From Shiella aurantiaca (GTDB lineage: Bacteria; Bacteroidota; Bacteroidia; Cytophagales; Cyclobacteriaceae): a stretch of 64,000 nt of DNA. Both the position numbers and the translations under genes were made by a program. Positions 8,658-15,680 of this stretch are shown piece by piece. The notes under the pieces were generated by a model. That model did not search any database. It worked only from the letters and a program-made list of their open reading frames with translations, and had not been told where the DNA came from. The stretch covers positions 124,001 through 188,000 of the forward strand of contig JAUHJS010000001.1 in NCBI GenBank assembly GCA_030412945.1. Reading direction: 5' to 3'. The number at the start of each line of letters is the position of its first letter. Position 1 is the first letter of the stretch.

Positions 8658-9221
8658 TTATTCAGCTGTTGCTTTAACGTGTCCGGCATAGCGAAACAGA
8701 ATGCCGCCTACAGCAAAGAGCATAGCAAAAAAGGTATTAACCCCTATAATTTCTTTTACCGAACTGCCCGGAAACGACTCTGCACCTGCCAATAAAGCAA
8801 TAAGGGCAATCACTACCACTGAACCCGTCATGGCATACAGTGCGCGCTCAAGACCTTGCGTACTAAAATTGGAAAAAATAAGGCCAAGTAATCCTACAAC
8901 CAATACCCCCAGGTACATGTAATTTCCCCAATGCGGGCCTGAACCAATAAGCCCAACGGCCAAATTCACCCAAATCAACAAAAAGGTGCTGCCAATGGCC
9001 CAAGCCGCTGCGATACGATGAATAAATGAATCGAATAGTCTGGCCAGTAATACATAAGCCGAACCCGTAATAAATAGGAGGGCACCCATCAGCATAAAAT
9101 CACCTACCGACCAATTTACCTCAGGGGTAAATTGCATGGCAATCAAGGGAATAGACAGTACCAGGGCGCTACCAAGAGCTACCCAGCCTAAAGCGCGAGA
9201 AAGTGTTGTTTGTGTTTTCAT
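8658..9221 (-). CDS. Integral membrane protein, unknown
   Basis: A 187-residue protein with about six hydrophobic segments and no conserved polar motif that I recognise. It is first in a minus-strand run with the DUF2809-like and DUF2236 genes. A palindrome ACTTTG-N5-CAAAGT at 9249-9265 lies 28 bp upstream of its start, and the same palindrome precedes the next gene upstream, so the two transcription units probably share a regulator. Confidence 0.65.
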   Translation of the reverse strand: MKTQTTLSRALGWVALGSALVLSIPLIAMQFTPEVNWSVGDFMLMGALLFITGSAYVLLARLFDSFIHRIAAAWAIGSTFLLIWVNLAVGLIGSGPHWGNYMYLGVLVVGLLGLIFSNFSTQGLERALYAMTGSVVVIALIALLAGAESFPGSSVKEIIGVNTFFAMLFAVGGILFRYAGHVKATAE

Positions 9222-9248
9222 AAGAGTATTAATTGTTTCGTTGAAAGC

Positions 9249-9265
9249 ACTTTGTTTTTCAAAGT
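9249..9265. promoter_or_regulatory. Palindrome copy 1, candidate operator
   Basis: ACTTTG-TTTTT-CAAAGT is a perfect 6-bp inverted repeat with a 5-nt spacer, located 28 bp before the start of the gene ending at 8658. It is identical over 17 bp to the site at 9498-9514. Confidence 0.45.
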
Positions 9266-9278
9266 ATATGGATAAAAT

Positions 9279-9479
9279 TTAAGATTTCTTGTGTCTCCTT
9301 TGCAAAAGGTAATGCCTAAGCCCGCCTATACCTCCCACAAGGAGTAAAAAGAGGGGAATGGCACCCGGTTCGCTATCTTCGATGATTTTAAAAATCAACA
9401 AAAAAAGCCCAATAAGCGCAATCAGGCCAAATACCAGCCCTTGTCCTGATTTTTTGTCTGTAGATGTGGTTGATGTCAT
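9279..9479 (-). CDS. Small two-helix membrane protein
   Basis: A 66-residue protein with a polar N-terminus (MTSTTSTDKKSGQG), two hydrophobic segments separated by DSEPGA, and a basic tail (RRHKKS). No family is recognised. The ATG at 9479 is chosen because the palindrome at 9498-9514 sits 19 bp upstream; a longer version starting at 9539 would run through the palindrome and begins with an unlikely sequence. Confidence 0.55.
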   Translation of the reverse strand: MTSTTSTDKKSGQGLVFGLIALIGLFLLIFKIIEDSEPGAIPLFLLLVGGIGGLRHYLLQRRHKKS

Positions 9480-9497
9480 AATAGGCACATTTAAAGT

Positions 9498-9514
9498 ACT
9501 TTGTTTTTCAAAGT
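9498..9514. promoter_or_regulatory. Palindrome copy 2, candidate operator
   Basis: Second copy of ACTTTG-TTTTT-CAAAGT, here extended by one more pair (T at 9497, A at 9515). It lies 19 bp upstream of the 66-residue membrane protein gene. Two identical 17-bp sites 249 bp apart, each before a membrane-protein start, suggest a shared transcription factor. Confidence 0.5.
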
Positions 9515-9574
9515 AAAATATTCTCCAAAGTAAAAACAAACAAATAGGGAAAGATTTTTTACTAAATCTACTTA

Positions 9575-10609
9575 TTAGGTGTTTCCGCTCAATGGAAGGC
9601 CTTTTATATAGGCTTGCTGGCGGAGTAGGGCAGGGAAGCTTTCACTTTTGGTAAAAAAGCTGTGCTGAATGTTTTTAAATTCGGTGAAAGCATTGGCCAC
9701 GGGAGTCCAAATCGGATGCTGCGCCAAGCCTAGGTAAGCGGATACCTCTTTACCCAAAAATACCTGCATTTGATAGGGGAGTAAGCGGCCTTGCCAATCG
9801 GGTAACTGACTTTGGAAGAAGCGGATAAGTTCCTGCGTAAGCACTTGGCCTTCCTCTGTTTTCGCAAAGCAGCGTGTTTTGATTTTTTCGGTAAGCACAT
9901 AGGCTTCGCCTAGAGAACCGGGCAAAAGCTCTTCTGGAATATGCAGCAGATAGCCAATATAGCGCCAGGTGTGCAGAAAGTCTTCCTTTTCGGTTTTGGA
10001 AAGTGTAAAACCCGACCGCTCCAAGCCCAGCAGGATAATATACGAAAAGGCCAAATTGGTGCCAGCCATATCTTCTTGATTAATGGGCGCTCCCCATTGT
10101 TTGTCCCAAGCCGACTGCTTACTAAGGTAATAGCGGGCAATGGCGTGTATCAGGCGCACCTTATTGATGGCCAGCAACGCACTACCATTTTCCCAACTCC
10201 CCGGACTCAGCACGGCCATCACAAAAGAGGCCGTATCCATCAGTCGCTTGGCGGCTTGCTTTCGCATTTTATCGGAGAGGTAGAGTGCCTTGTTGCCAGG
10301 TGTGGCGGCATAGCAAAATGGCAGCGACACAATGCCCAACAAAAACATAATCTCTAAGCCGTATTTAACAAAAAATGCCCGTGAGCGCATCAGCCTTTTG
10401 GGTTCCAGCCAATCTGCTTGCGCACGCGCTTTTCGTACAAACTGCGCGACAGGATGCGCCTCTTCCTGCAAAAGCTGTGCAGGACTCCAGCCAAGGGCCG
10501 CATACAATTCAGCCGATTTGCCTGCTGAAAAAAGACGAGCCACTAAGTCATCGGCTTCTGAATCGGTGTTAAAACGCTGCTGATCTAAATACGCATCACT
10601 CCACTTCAT
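9575..10609 (-). CDS. DUF2236 (MpaB/Lcp-like) heme oxygenase family protein
   Basis: A 344-residue protein of the rubber-oxygenase/MpaB catalytic-domain superfamily. The diagnostic block is clear: NKVRLIHAIARYYL (conserved R and H), then GAPINQEDMAGTNLAFSYIILLGLERSGF, then FLHTWRYIGYLLHIPEELLP. Family members bind heme b; latex-clearing protein cleaves polyisoprene, but most bacterial members have no known substrate. A second, more divergent DUF2236 protein is encoded 1.3 kb away. The start MKWSDAYLD at 10609 lies 82 bp from the divergent TIGR03643-type gene. Confidence 0.75.
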   Translation of the reverse strand: MKWSDAYLDQQRFNTDSEADDLVARLFSAGKSAELYAALGWSPAQLLQEEAHPVAQFVRKARAQADWLEPKRLMRSRAFFVKYGLEIMFLLGIVSLPFCYAATPGNKALYLSDKMRKQAAKRLMDTASFVMAVLSPGSWENGSALLAINKVRLIHAIARYYLSKQSAWDKQWGAPINQEDMAGTNLAFSYIILLGLERSGFTLSKTEKEDFLHTWRYIGYLLHIPEELLPGSLGEAYVLTEKIKTRCFAKTEEGQVLTQELIRFFQSQLPDWQGRLLPYQMQVFLGKEVSAYLGLAQHPIWTPVANAFTEFKNIQHSFFTKSESFPALLRQQAYIKGLPLSGNT

Positions 10610-10691
10610 ACATTGTTATACAGTAACGCCTCTTTAACAAAATACGCGCTACTATGTTAGGTAACAGAAGAAGAATCATCCGAACCTGTGT

Positions 10692-10970
10692 ATGAAACAC
10701 GCTCTGAGTCCACAAGAGATTGACCGTATTGTAGAAATGGCCTGGGAAGACCGAACCCCTTTCGATGCCATAGAGGCGCAATTTGGCCTAGCTGAAAAGG
10801 AAGTGATTACCCTTATGCGCCAGCAAATGAAGCCCAGCAGCTTTCGCATGTGGCGCAAGCGCGTGCAAGGCCGCGCCACCAAGCACCAAGCCTTGGCACT
10901 TTTAGAAAAAGGCCGCTTCAAATGCAGCCGCCAGCGGATGATTTCAGGGAATAAGGTGAGTAAGCGGTGA
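10692..10970 (+). CDS. TIGR03643/DUF2805 family protein
   Basis: A 92-residue protein that matches the DUF2805 pattern very well: IDRIVEMAWEDRTPFDAIE, then FGLAEKEVITLMRQQ, then KPSSFRMWRKRVQGRATKH. The fold looks like a small HTH-type nucleic-acid-binding domain, but the function is not known. It is divergent from the DUF2236 gene. The 264 bp after it (10971-11234) are AT-rich and hold nothing that I can recognise. Confidence 0.8.
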   Translation: MKHALSPQEIDRIVEMAWEDRTPFDAIEAQFGLAEKEVITLMRQQMKPSSFRMWRKRVQGRATKHQALALLEKGRFKCSRQRMISGNKVSKR

Positions 10971-11234
10971 GTTTAATCAAAAAATCAATTTAAAATATTT
11001 GCCGCCATTTTTACTATAACCTGAGAAAACAACTAAAAACTTTAATAGAACTGAACGTTAGGAAAGGATAGATAGTATTTGTCAAATCGCCCTGAAAATT
11101 TGTATTGGTATTTATTCAATTTATACTGATTATTCATCATTTTGAAGAATATCAAATTTGCAATGGAACCATAAAATGTAGTTATAGTTAAGTAAGTAGT
11201 AAACTTAAATGAACTATAATCATACTATACTGTT

Positions 11235-11996
11235 ATGGCACAAAAATTATATGACTTCTTTCTGAAAGCAGGAGACCTTGGTGGTGTTCAAGCACGTACT
11301 CGCCTTTCAATACTTGCAAAAATGACCTCAACAGAAGCAAAATCATTGGCAGATACCGATGAAAAAATCCAATTCCTTGAGGTTCATTATCAAGCTGTTG
11401 TAAAGGAATTTGGTAAAAGTGGAGCGACTAAAGCATTTACAAACACAGTATCCGACTCAAGTGGAAGAATTACGGAAAAACTACGCAAGCAAATGGCTGT
11501 TTTTTCAGACCTTACCGCTCAACGATCAGTTTACGGAGATAGCATTGATTCAACATCCAAGCGAATTACCGAATCCTTAGTTGAAGCCATTGATGTAGAA
11601 CGTGCAAGCATTTGGCTGTACAACAATGATCAGACGGCCATTGAGTGCGTTGATCTTTATGTACGTTCTTCTCGAGAACATACAGCTGGTGCGGTGTTAA
11701 AATCATCTGATTTCCCTAACTATTTTAATGCGGTGGGATCCCAACGTACTATTGCCGCGGAAAATGCGCATAGCAACCCTGCTACTGCTGAGTTTTCGGA
11801 AGTTTATTTGCGGCCACTTGGTATCAACGCAATGCTAGATGTACCGATTTGGGCAAACGGCAAAATGGTGGGTGTAGTGTGTCATGAGCATACGGGCGAT
11901 TTTCGAAAATGGACTACCGATGAAGAAACTTTTGCATACATAATGGGCAATATTGTTGGTATGACAATGGAACGACTTGGAATAACATCTGTTTAA
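11235..11996 (+). CDS. GAF-domain protein
   Basis: A 253-residue cytoplasmic protein. Residues 1 to about 95 are helical and not recognised. Residues 98-250 form a GAF sensor domain: ITESLVEAIDVERASIWLYNNDQTAIECVDLY, a central segment ending in AMLDVPIWANGKMVGVVCHEHTG, and the terminal helix WTTDEETFAYIMGNIVGMTMER. There is no kinase, cyclase or HTH output domain, so it may act on a partner protein. It is the last host gene before the left dif-like site of the provirus. Confidence 0.75.
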   Translation: MAQKLYDFFLKAGDLGGVQARTRLSILAKMTSTEAKSLADTDEKIQFLEVHYQAVVKEFGKSGATKAFTNTVSDSSGRITEKLRKQMAVFSDLTAQRSVYGDSIDSTSKRITESLVEAIDVERASIWLYNNDQTAIECVDLYVRSSREHTAGAVLKSSDFPNYFNAVGSQRTIAAENAHSNPATAEFSEVYLRPLGINAMLDVPIWANGKMVGVVCHEHTGDFRKWTTDEETFAYIMGNIVGMTMERLGITSV

Positions 11997-12048
11997 GTAT
12001 CTTTTATTAGTGGTATAGTTAAGGATTAGCTCTATTTAGTATTTTAAA

Positions 12049-12076
12049 GCATGTCATAATTTACAGTATGATAATG
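12049..12076 (+). other. Left dif-like attachment site (attL)
   Basis: Read as a Xer site: XerC arm GCATGTCATAA (12049-12059), centre TTTACA (12060-12065), XerD arm GTATGATAATG (12066-12076). The 11-bp core CATAATTTACA (12055-12065) recurs exactly at 20784-20794. The XerD arm here matches E. coli dif at only 7 of 11 positions, as expected if this arm comes from the phage and the XerC arm from the chromosome. Confidence 0.65.
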
Positions 12077-12113
12077 AAAGATTATCGTAAGAGATGTAAA
12101 AGAATGATGTAAC

Positions 12114-12158
12114 AAAAATAGCCATTTATTTTACAAAGCAAAATAAATGGCTATTTTT
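12114..12158. terminator. Bidirectional terminator at provirus left end
   Basis: A perfect 19-bp stem (12114-12132 with 12140-12158) around a 7-nt loop ACAAAGC, with A5 on one side and T-rich sequence on the other. It lies just after the stop of the last phage gene and inside the att site, so it can end phage transcription and also stop host read-through from the GAF gene. Confidence 0.85.
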
Positions 12159-12161
12159 TTT

Positions 12162-12578
12162 CTAAAGATTACATTGATATCCGAGGAAGTGGAAAGTATA
12201 AAGGGAATCGGGGTCGGAATCTTCAACTATCAAATCATCGAATAATAAATTCTTCAAATCACAAGGGGTGTACAAAAAAGCTGTAGTTAGGTTATAGAGC
12301 TGATTTGTAAAGTAATGAACCAATTGTTGATTAGTATATATACTTACAGATTTTTGTACAACATTGCCCGGAGGGGCTGTTTGGACTACGTTTGTTGAAC
12401 TCAAATGGCTAAAACGCATGTATGTAGTTAAATCGCCCAAAAAAACGGAGTTACTTTCATCCATCTTTTTTTTAATATCTTGATAGTCTCCTGCCATAAA
12501 AATAGGCTGGATTATCTTTGGTTTTTGGCCGTAGGTATTCCAAACCAAGTCATATATAAATTCTTTATCGTAGTTCAT
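12162..12578 (-). CDS. Provirus protein, probable paralogue of the gene at 13965-14417
   Basis: A 138-residue soluble protein, last in the phage operon. It shares scattered but ordered motifs with the 150-residue protein at 13965-14417: TYGQKPKIIQPI against TLGKKVKSVTPI, NSVFLGDLTTYM against NCIYFGDITISI, and closely similar C-terminal ends (FHFLGYQCNL against FFFNGFQISF). Similar length and a conserved end suggest diverged copies of one structural protein, perhaps spike or receptor-binding (inference). No known family is recognised. The symmetrical terminator at 12114-12158 follows directly. Confidence 0.65.
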   Translation of the reverse strand: MNYDKEFIYDLVWNTYGQKPKIIQPIFMAGDYQDIKKKMDESNSVFLGDLTTYMRFSHLSSTNVVQTAPPGNVVQKSVSIYTNQQLVHYFTNQLYNLTTAFLYTPCDLKNLLFDDLIVEDSDPDSLYTFHFLGYQCNL

Positions 12579-12596
12579 ATTTTTAGTTTTATATAC

Positions 12597-12618
12597 AAAA
12601 AAAGGGCTTACGCCCTTT
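12597..12618 (-). terminator. Minus-strand intrinsic terminator inside the provirus
   Basis: AAAGGGC (12601-12607), loop TTAC, GCCCTTT (12612-12618); on the minus strand the stem is followed by seven T. It lies after the 62-residue gene and before the last gene, so the final gene may depend on read-through or its own promoter. Confidence 0.65.
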
Positions 12619-12638
12619 CTTCTTAGTGGTTTAATAGT

Positions 12639-12827
12639 TTAGTTTTCAACTTCCTTTTTAACTCGGTCAGGAAGTACTTTGTCTAAAAATCGGCCAATCC
12701 TTTTCAAAAGGGAGGACTCTTTCTTTGTTGGAATCAGGCGAATAACTGCTTCTATGATTCCAAGGCCGACTAAAACGGTTTCCCATGTGATAGGGAGATT
12801 TTCAACTGTCGTTAGAACTTCGTTCAT
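12639..12827 (-). CDS. Small phage membrane protein, possible holin
   Basis: A 62-residue protein with one hydrophobic stretch (about residues 13-32, TWETVLVGLGIIEAVIRLIP) and a basic C-terminus (KRIGRFLDKVLPDRVKKE). Small proteins with this IPTKK...LDKVLP layout occur in Bacteroidota phages and prophages without assigned function. Its position after the lysozyme makes a holin or minor membrane role possible, but this is inference. Confidence 0.6.
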   Translation of the reverse strand: MNEVLTTVENLPITWETVLVGLGIIEAVIRLIPTKKESSLLKRIGRFLDKVLPDRVKKEVEN

Positions 12828-12915
12828 TTTATACGTGTTTTAAGTGATAAATACTTTACAGTACCCGAATATTCGTCCAAACACTTTACAACTGTTTGAA
12901 CTTCTAATTTTCGGT

Positions 12916-12985
12916 AGACCCGTCCTGAGAGGGTCTTGAAGCTTTTGCCTACCTTTAATTGAGATAAGGTAGAAGCTTTTTTTTT
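12916..12985 (+). ncRNA. Candidate plus-strand small RNA end (two hairpins and U-tract)
   Basis: On the plus strand, opposite to all phage genes, AGACCC/GGGTCT (12916-12921 with 12931-12936) is followed by a second stem (AAGCTT and CTACCTT at 12939-12955 pairing with 12966-12978) and nine T. This is the layout of an sRNA with an intrinsic terminator, in a 209-bp gap without a gene. No convincing promoter was found, so the call is tentative. Confidence 0.25.
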
Positions 12986-13036
12986 AAAGGTTTTGAATTC
13001 ATAATATTTTAGAATGTTGTTAAAACTTCGTTTATG

Positions 13037-13267
13037 TTAATATGAGATGGGTTTTACACTTCTAAAGGGGTCTACTGAATAGAGCCTGCCAGTTTCAATA
13101 GATTTTATTTTAATCCTGGACCTTCTATCGTTGGGGGAGAACCAAACGATATATTCATTTCTTTTTTTTGAAGAAGAGAAATAAAATCTTTGACCTTGTG
13201 ACAAAGAACCTAAATAGGTCTTTGATTTAAGCTTTATTTTTCTTTTTGATAAGCGGATATTTGTCAT
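13037..13267 (-). CDS. Small basic phage protein
   Basis: A 76-residue, strongly basic protein starting MTNIRLSKRKIKLKSKTYLG. The ATG at 13267 overlaps the end of the lysozyme gene by a few bases only, as in the rest of this operon; a longer frame upstream would lie wholly inside the lysozyme gene. No family is recognised. The lysine/arginine content suggests nucleic-acid or membrane contact (inference). Confidence 0.6.
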   Translation of the reverse strand: MTNIRLSKRKIKLKSKTYLGSLSQGQRFYFSSSKKRNEYIVWFSPNDRRSRIKIKSIETGRLYSVDPFRSVKPISY

Positions 13268-13268
13268 G

Positions 13269-13772
13269 TTATGTAAAATAAAGTTCAACTTCTTTTTTAC
13301 GTCTAGCGAAGGCGCTAGGGGGGCGATTCCACGCAAGGAAGTTTTCCTTGATTGTTTCGCCTTGAATGCCTGCATTAATGTTTTTCAAAACAGATGAGGT
13401 TTTAAATTGTGATTCTCCAATGTTATAAACAAAAGAGACCAAGGCATCGAATTGATTTTGTGTAAGAGGTACTTTTACATGCTTTTTAACGGCATCAATA
13501 GACCATTTCAAATCGGCATCAAAAAGCATTTCACTTTCATTTAAAGTGATTTGGTTGGGAAATATTTCACCCACTTTAATCAGGTGACCTACACCAATAT
13601 GTTGTTTGCCTGAATCGTCCACATATTTTTTCAAATTGTGGCCTCCTTCATGATGGAGGATTTTGTTTCGACCGTGAGGGCTAAGGGTCATTTCTTTAGG
13701 ATTCTTTTTCATCTTTTTTGAGAAGTTTAGAAAAATCAAAAGGCCTATTGCGATTAATAGCAGATTTTGCAT
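13269..13772 (-). CDS. Phage GH24 lysozyme with N-terminal membrane anchor
   Basis: A 167-residue endolysin. Residues 3-17 are hydrophobic (LLLIAIGLLIFLNF), suggesting a signal anchor; an alternative start at 13712 would lack it. The T4-lysozyme active-site block is clear: HHEGGHNLKKYVDDSGKQHIGVGH gives E42 (T4 Glu11) and D52 (Asp20). The position of the T4 catalytic threonine (Thr26) is H58. A family helix follows: LTQNQFDALVSFVYNIG. It degrades peptidoglycan at lysis or entry. The start region overlaps the preceding membrane-protein gene by 77 nt. Confidence 0.85.
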   Translation of the reverse strand: MQNLLLIAIGLLIFLNFSKKMKKNPKEMTLSPHGRNKILHHEGGHNLKKYVDDSGKQHIGVGHLIKVGEIFPNQITLNESEMLFDADLKWSIDAVKKHVKVPLTQNQFDALVSFVYNIGESQFKTSSVLKNINAGIQGETIKENFLAWNRPPSAFARRKKEVELYFT

Positions 13773-13962
13773 TTTTTCGATTTTTTTGTTCAACAATAAA
13801 TTCAAGTGTTCCGAGAAATCGGCTATAAATGAAGTAAATAAATGCAAACGGTATAACCGTTATTATGATAGCCGATATAAAAGGTGTTGAGATAATAAGC
13901 AGTAATAATATAGATGTTTTCACGCTTAACTTGTTTAAAGATTCAACAACATAGGTTATCAT
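13696..13962 (-). CDS. Phage membrane protein, two hydrophobic helices
   Basis: An 88-residue protein with hydrophobic segments at about residues 15-30 and 33-48 (SILLLLIISTPFISAIIITVIPFAFIYFIY lies across them) and a long charged tail. It precedes and overlaps the lysozyme gene, the place where a holin gene is often found. It could equally be a component of the virion membrane. No family is recognised. Confidence 0.65.
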   Translation of the reverse strand: MITYVVESLNKLSVKTSILLLLIISTPFISAIIITVIPFAFIYFIYSRFLGTLEFIVEQKNRKNAKSAINRNRPFDFSKLLKKDEKES

Positions 13963-13964
13963 TA

Positions 13965-14417
13965 TTAGAAGCTAATTTGAAAACCGTTGAAAAAGAAATA
14001 GGATGTGACAGAACCTGAAAGAGAATATCTATTAAAAATACAGTCTTTCAACTCATGATTTTCAGAGGCAAGAATTGGTTTTATAAAAGTAGAACCACTA
14101 GCTCCTGTATAAGTCTCCCATCTATAATGATAACGCTTTTCATAATGAATAATAGAGTTATGAAGCAATGAAGCAACAACAGATTTATTTACCTCGGCAA
14201 AGTCAGAAACGGAAGATATTTGCATATCAATAGATATAGTTATATCGCCAAAGTAGATACAGTTATTCTTATTGATTGAATCGACATTAGGCAATAATGG
14301 AGAAAAAGCATTAGTTAAACTAAAACTAATAGGAGTTACAGATTTAACCTTTTTACCTAAAGTTTGGAGACAATACTCTTCCATGAATTTTTTCAAAGCA
14401 TGTATATCAATTATCAT
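13965..14417 (-). CDS. Provirus structural-type protein, paralogue of 12162-12578
   Basis: A 150-residue soluble protein with no membrane segment. It shares the NCIYFGDIT motif and the C-terminal FFFNGFQISF with the last gene of the element (see 12162-12578). Its ATG overlaps the stop of the preceding gene (14414-14417, ATGA), so it is translationally coupled to a membrane-anchored protein. Spike or vertex protein is a guess from position and pairing; no database family is recognised. Confidence 0.65.
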   Translation of the reverse strand: MIIDIHALKKFMEEYCLQTLGKKVKSVTPISFSLTNAFSPLLPNVDSINKNNCIYFGDITISIDMQISSVSDFAEVNKSVVASLLHNSIIHYEKRYHYRWETYTGASGSTFIKPILASENHELKDCIFNRYSLSGSVTSYFFFNGFQISF

Positions 14418-14848
14418 TTTAAACCTCCTTTTTTAAACATGTTATCAAAAATTTGACGGGTGGAATCGAAGTGAACTTCTTCGGCCGCCCAGTGCATTAA
14501 ATCGCCATTATACTTAAATTGAAGGCCTCCAAAATTAGTGTTCTTTCGGATGCCAAAATCCTTATACAATTGCTTCACATCATCGGAATTTAATAGTTGA
14601 AGTTCCTCTAAAAGTTCATCGGTAAGGGAATTGCCTAGAGATTTAAATGCAGCTTCCAAACGGTCGGCTAATGATGAATAGTAGATTCGGGGTCTTGACA
14701 GGTCAGAAACCTTAATATCGTCTATCAAATCATCGGTATCGGTTTTCTTTGTAGTAAACAAGAGATTATAACCGAAAATAGCTAAAGGGATGAAAACAAG
14801 GGCGTAAATCACGCCCTTGTTTCTCAGGATATTAGTCAAAATCCTCAT
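14414..14848 (-). CDS. Membrane-anchored phage protein
   Basis: A 144-residue protein with one N-terminal transmembrane helix (about residues 13-31, VIYALVFIPLAIFGYNLLF) and a soluble domain of about 110 residues containing LADRLEAAFKSLGNSLTDELLEELQLL. It overlaps the preceding gene by 17 nt and the following one by 4 nt. The layout fits a virion-membrane or vertex-linking protein of a membrane-containing phage. The sequence of its first codons also forms the strong hairpin at 14796-14820. Confidence 0.65.
   Translation of the reverse strand: MRILTNILRNKGVIYALVFIPLAIFGYNLLFTTKKTDTDDLIDDIKVSDLSRPRIYYSSLADRLEAAFKSLGNSLTDELLEELQLLNSDDVKQLYKDFGIRKNTNFGGLQFKYNGDLMHWAAEEVHFDSTRQIFDNMFKKGGLK
14796..14820 (-). 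promoter_or_regulatory. Perfect 10-bp hairpin within the operon, possible attenuator
   Basis: ACAAGGGCGT (14796-14805) pairs with ACGCCCTTGT (14811-14820) over a 5-nt loop. On the minus strand the stem runs into TTTTC. It lies inside the early codons of the 144-residue gene and just after the end of the preceding one. It could weaken transcription of spike and lysis genes relative to capsid genes; that is inference. Confidence 0.4.
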
Positions 14849-15092
14849 CGTCTATTGGCTCAGGGTTCATCCAAGAACTAATTTGCCGAACGGCAAAAAG
14901 GAAAAAAAGAGAAAGGAAGAGTTTAGTGTACCAAGCTTCTAAGTGTTCTTTATAGAATTTAGAAAAAGCATTTTCCTTTTTGAGAAATTGTTCTTTCCAT
15001 TGGTAAGCTTCTTCCTCTATTTTCAAACGGTCGTTTGAATCGAGGGCATTAAACTGTGTTGCAATTCGTAAGAGAAATTTGATTAAATCCAT
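14832..15092 (-). CDS. Small phage protein with C-terminal transmembrane helix
   Basis: An 86-residue protein: amphipathic N-terminal half (DRLKIEEEAYQWKEQFLKKE), one hydrophobic helix at about residues 55-70 (WYTKLFLSLFFLFAVRQI), and an acidic end (EPIDDEDFD). The start is preceded by CAAAACAATG, the same leader found before two other genes of this element. A virion-membrane protein is likely but unproven. Confidence 0.65.
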   Translation of the reverse strand: MDLIKFLLRIATQFNALDSNDRLKIEEEAYQWKEQFLKKENAFSKFYKEHLEAWYTKLFLSLFFLFAVRQISSWMNPEPIDDEDFD

Positions 15093-15110
15093 TGTTTTGT
15101 TGATTAAGGG

Positions 15111-15677
15111 TTAAACAATTTTAAAAAACTTTGCTAAGGCATATAGCCCTAGGGCAGCACCGACATAAAAAACGGGGGAAGTTTCCTTTTCAATCGTTTC
15201 TAATGGTTTTTCGGGCTGCTTTTTTGGTGGGTCTAGAATAGTAGGCTTTAAACCTACTTTGTCTAAGATACCATCCAAAATAGATGAATTTCCCGAAGTA
15301 ACTCCCTTTATGAGGTCTTTAGCATCGGTAAGTTTGGAAGTAAGCTTTGGAACATCCAAAATAGGTGTCTTGGCAGTGTTAGAACTGCCAAGAACAGGGG
15401 GCGGAGGGGGGCTAGGGAGTTTCGATTTATCGAGCTGATTCTTTTTGATTGCTTGGCTCGATATACCGCCAGTAGCCACACCCAAACCGACCGTGGATAT
15501 TACCCCGACACCTTTGGATATTTTATTAGATAAACTTCCAAGCTTCTTGTTTGAAAAAGAACTGGTTGGGAAAAGAGGTTTCCCGGCCATATTAGCCATA
15601 GCAACAACAGGGTTGTTATTAGCGGCTAACTTGACAGTATCCTTAACTAACGATACGGCTTTTTTGAAGATACCCAT
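15111..15677 (-). CDS. Phage structural membrane protein (proline-rich linker)
   Basis: A 188-residue protein directly downstream of the capsid gene. It has an amphipathic, lysine-rich N-terminus (GIFKKAVSLVKDTVKLAANN), a glycine-rich weakly hydrophobic region (GVISTVGLGVATGG, about 57-70), a linker of seven prolines within PSPPPPPV, and a C-terminal helix (VFYVGAALGLYALAKFF). This architecture suits a protein that joins capsid and internal membrane. No family is recognised; the role is inferred from position and composition. Confidence 0.65.
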   Translation of the reverse strand: MGIFKKAVSLVKDTVKLAANNNPVVAMANMAGKPLFPTSSFSNKKLGSLSNKISKGVGVISTVGLGVATGGISSQAIKKNQLDKSKLPSPPPPPVLGSSNTAKTPILDVPKLTSKLTDAKDLIKGVTSGNSSILDGILDKVGLKPTILDPPKKQPEKPLETIEKETSPVFYVGAALGLYALAKFFKIV

Positions 15678-15680
15678 TGA

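Noticed and set aside
13037-13375. A 112-codon version of the small basic phage protein
   Set aside because: The first 36 codons lie inside the lysozyme gene; the ATG at 13267 fits the tight packing of the operon.
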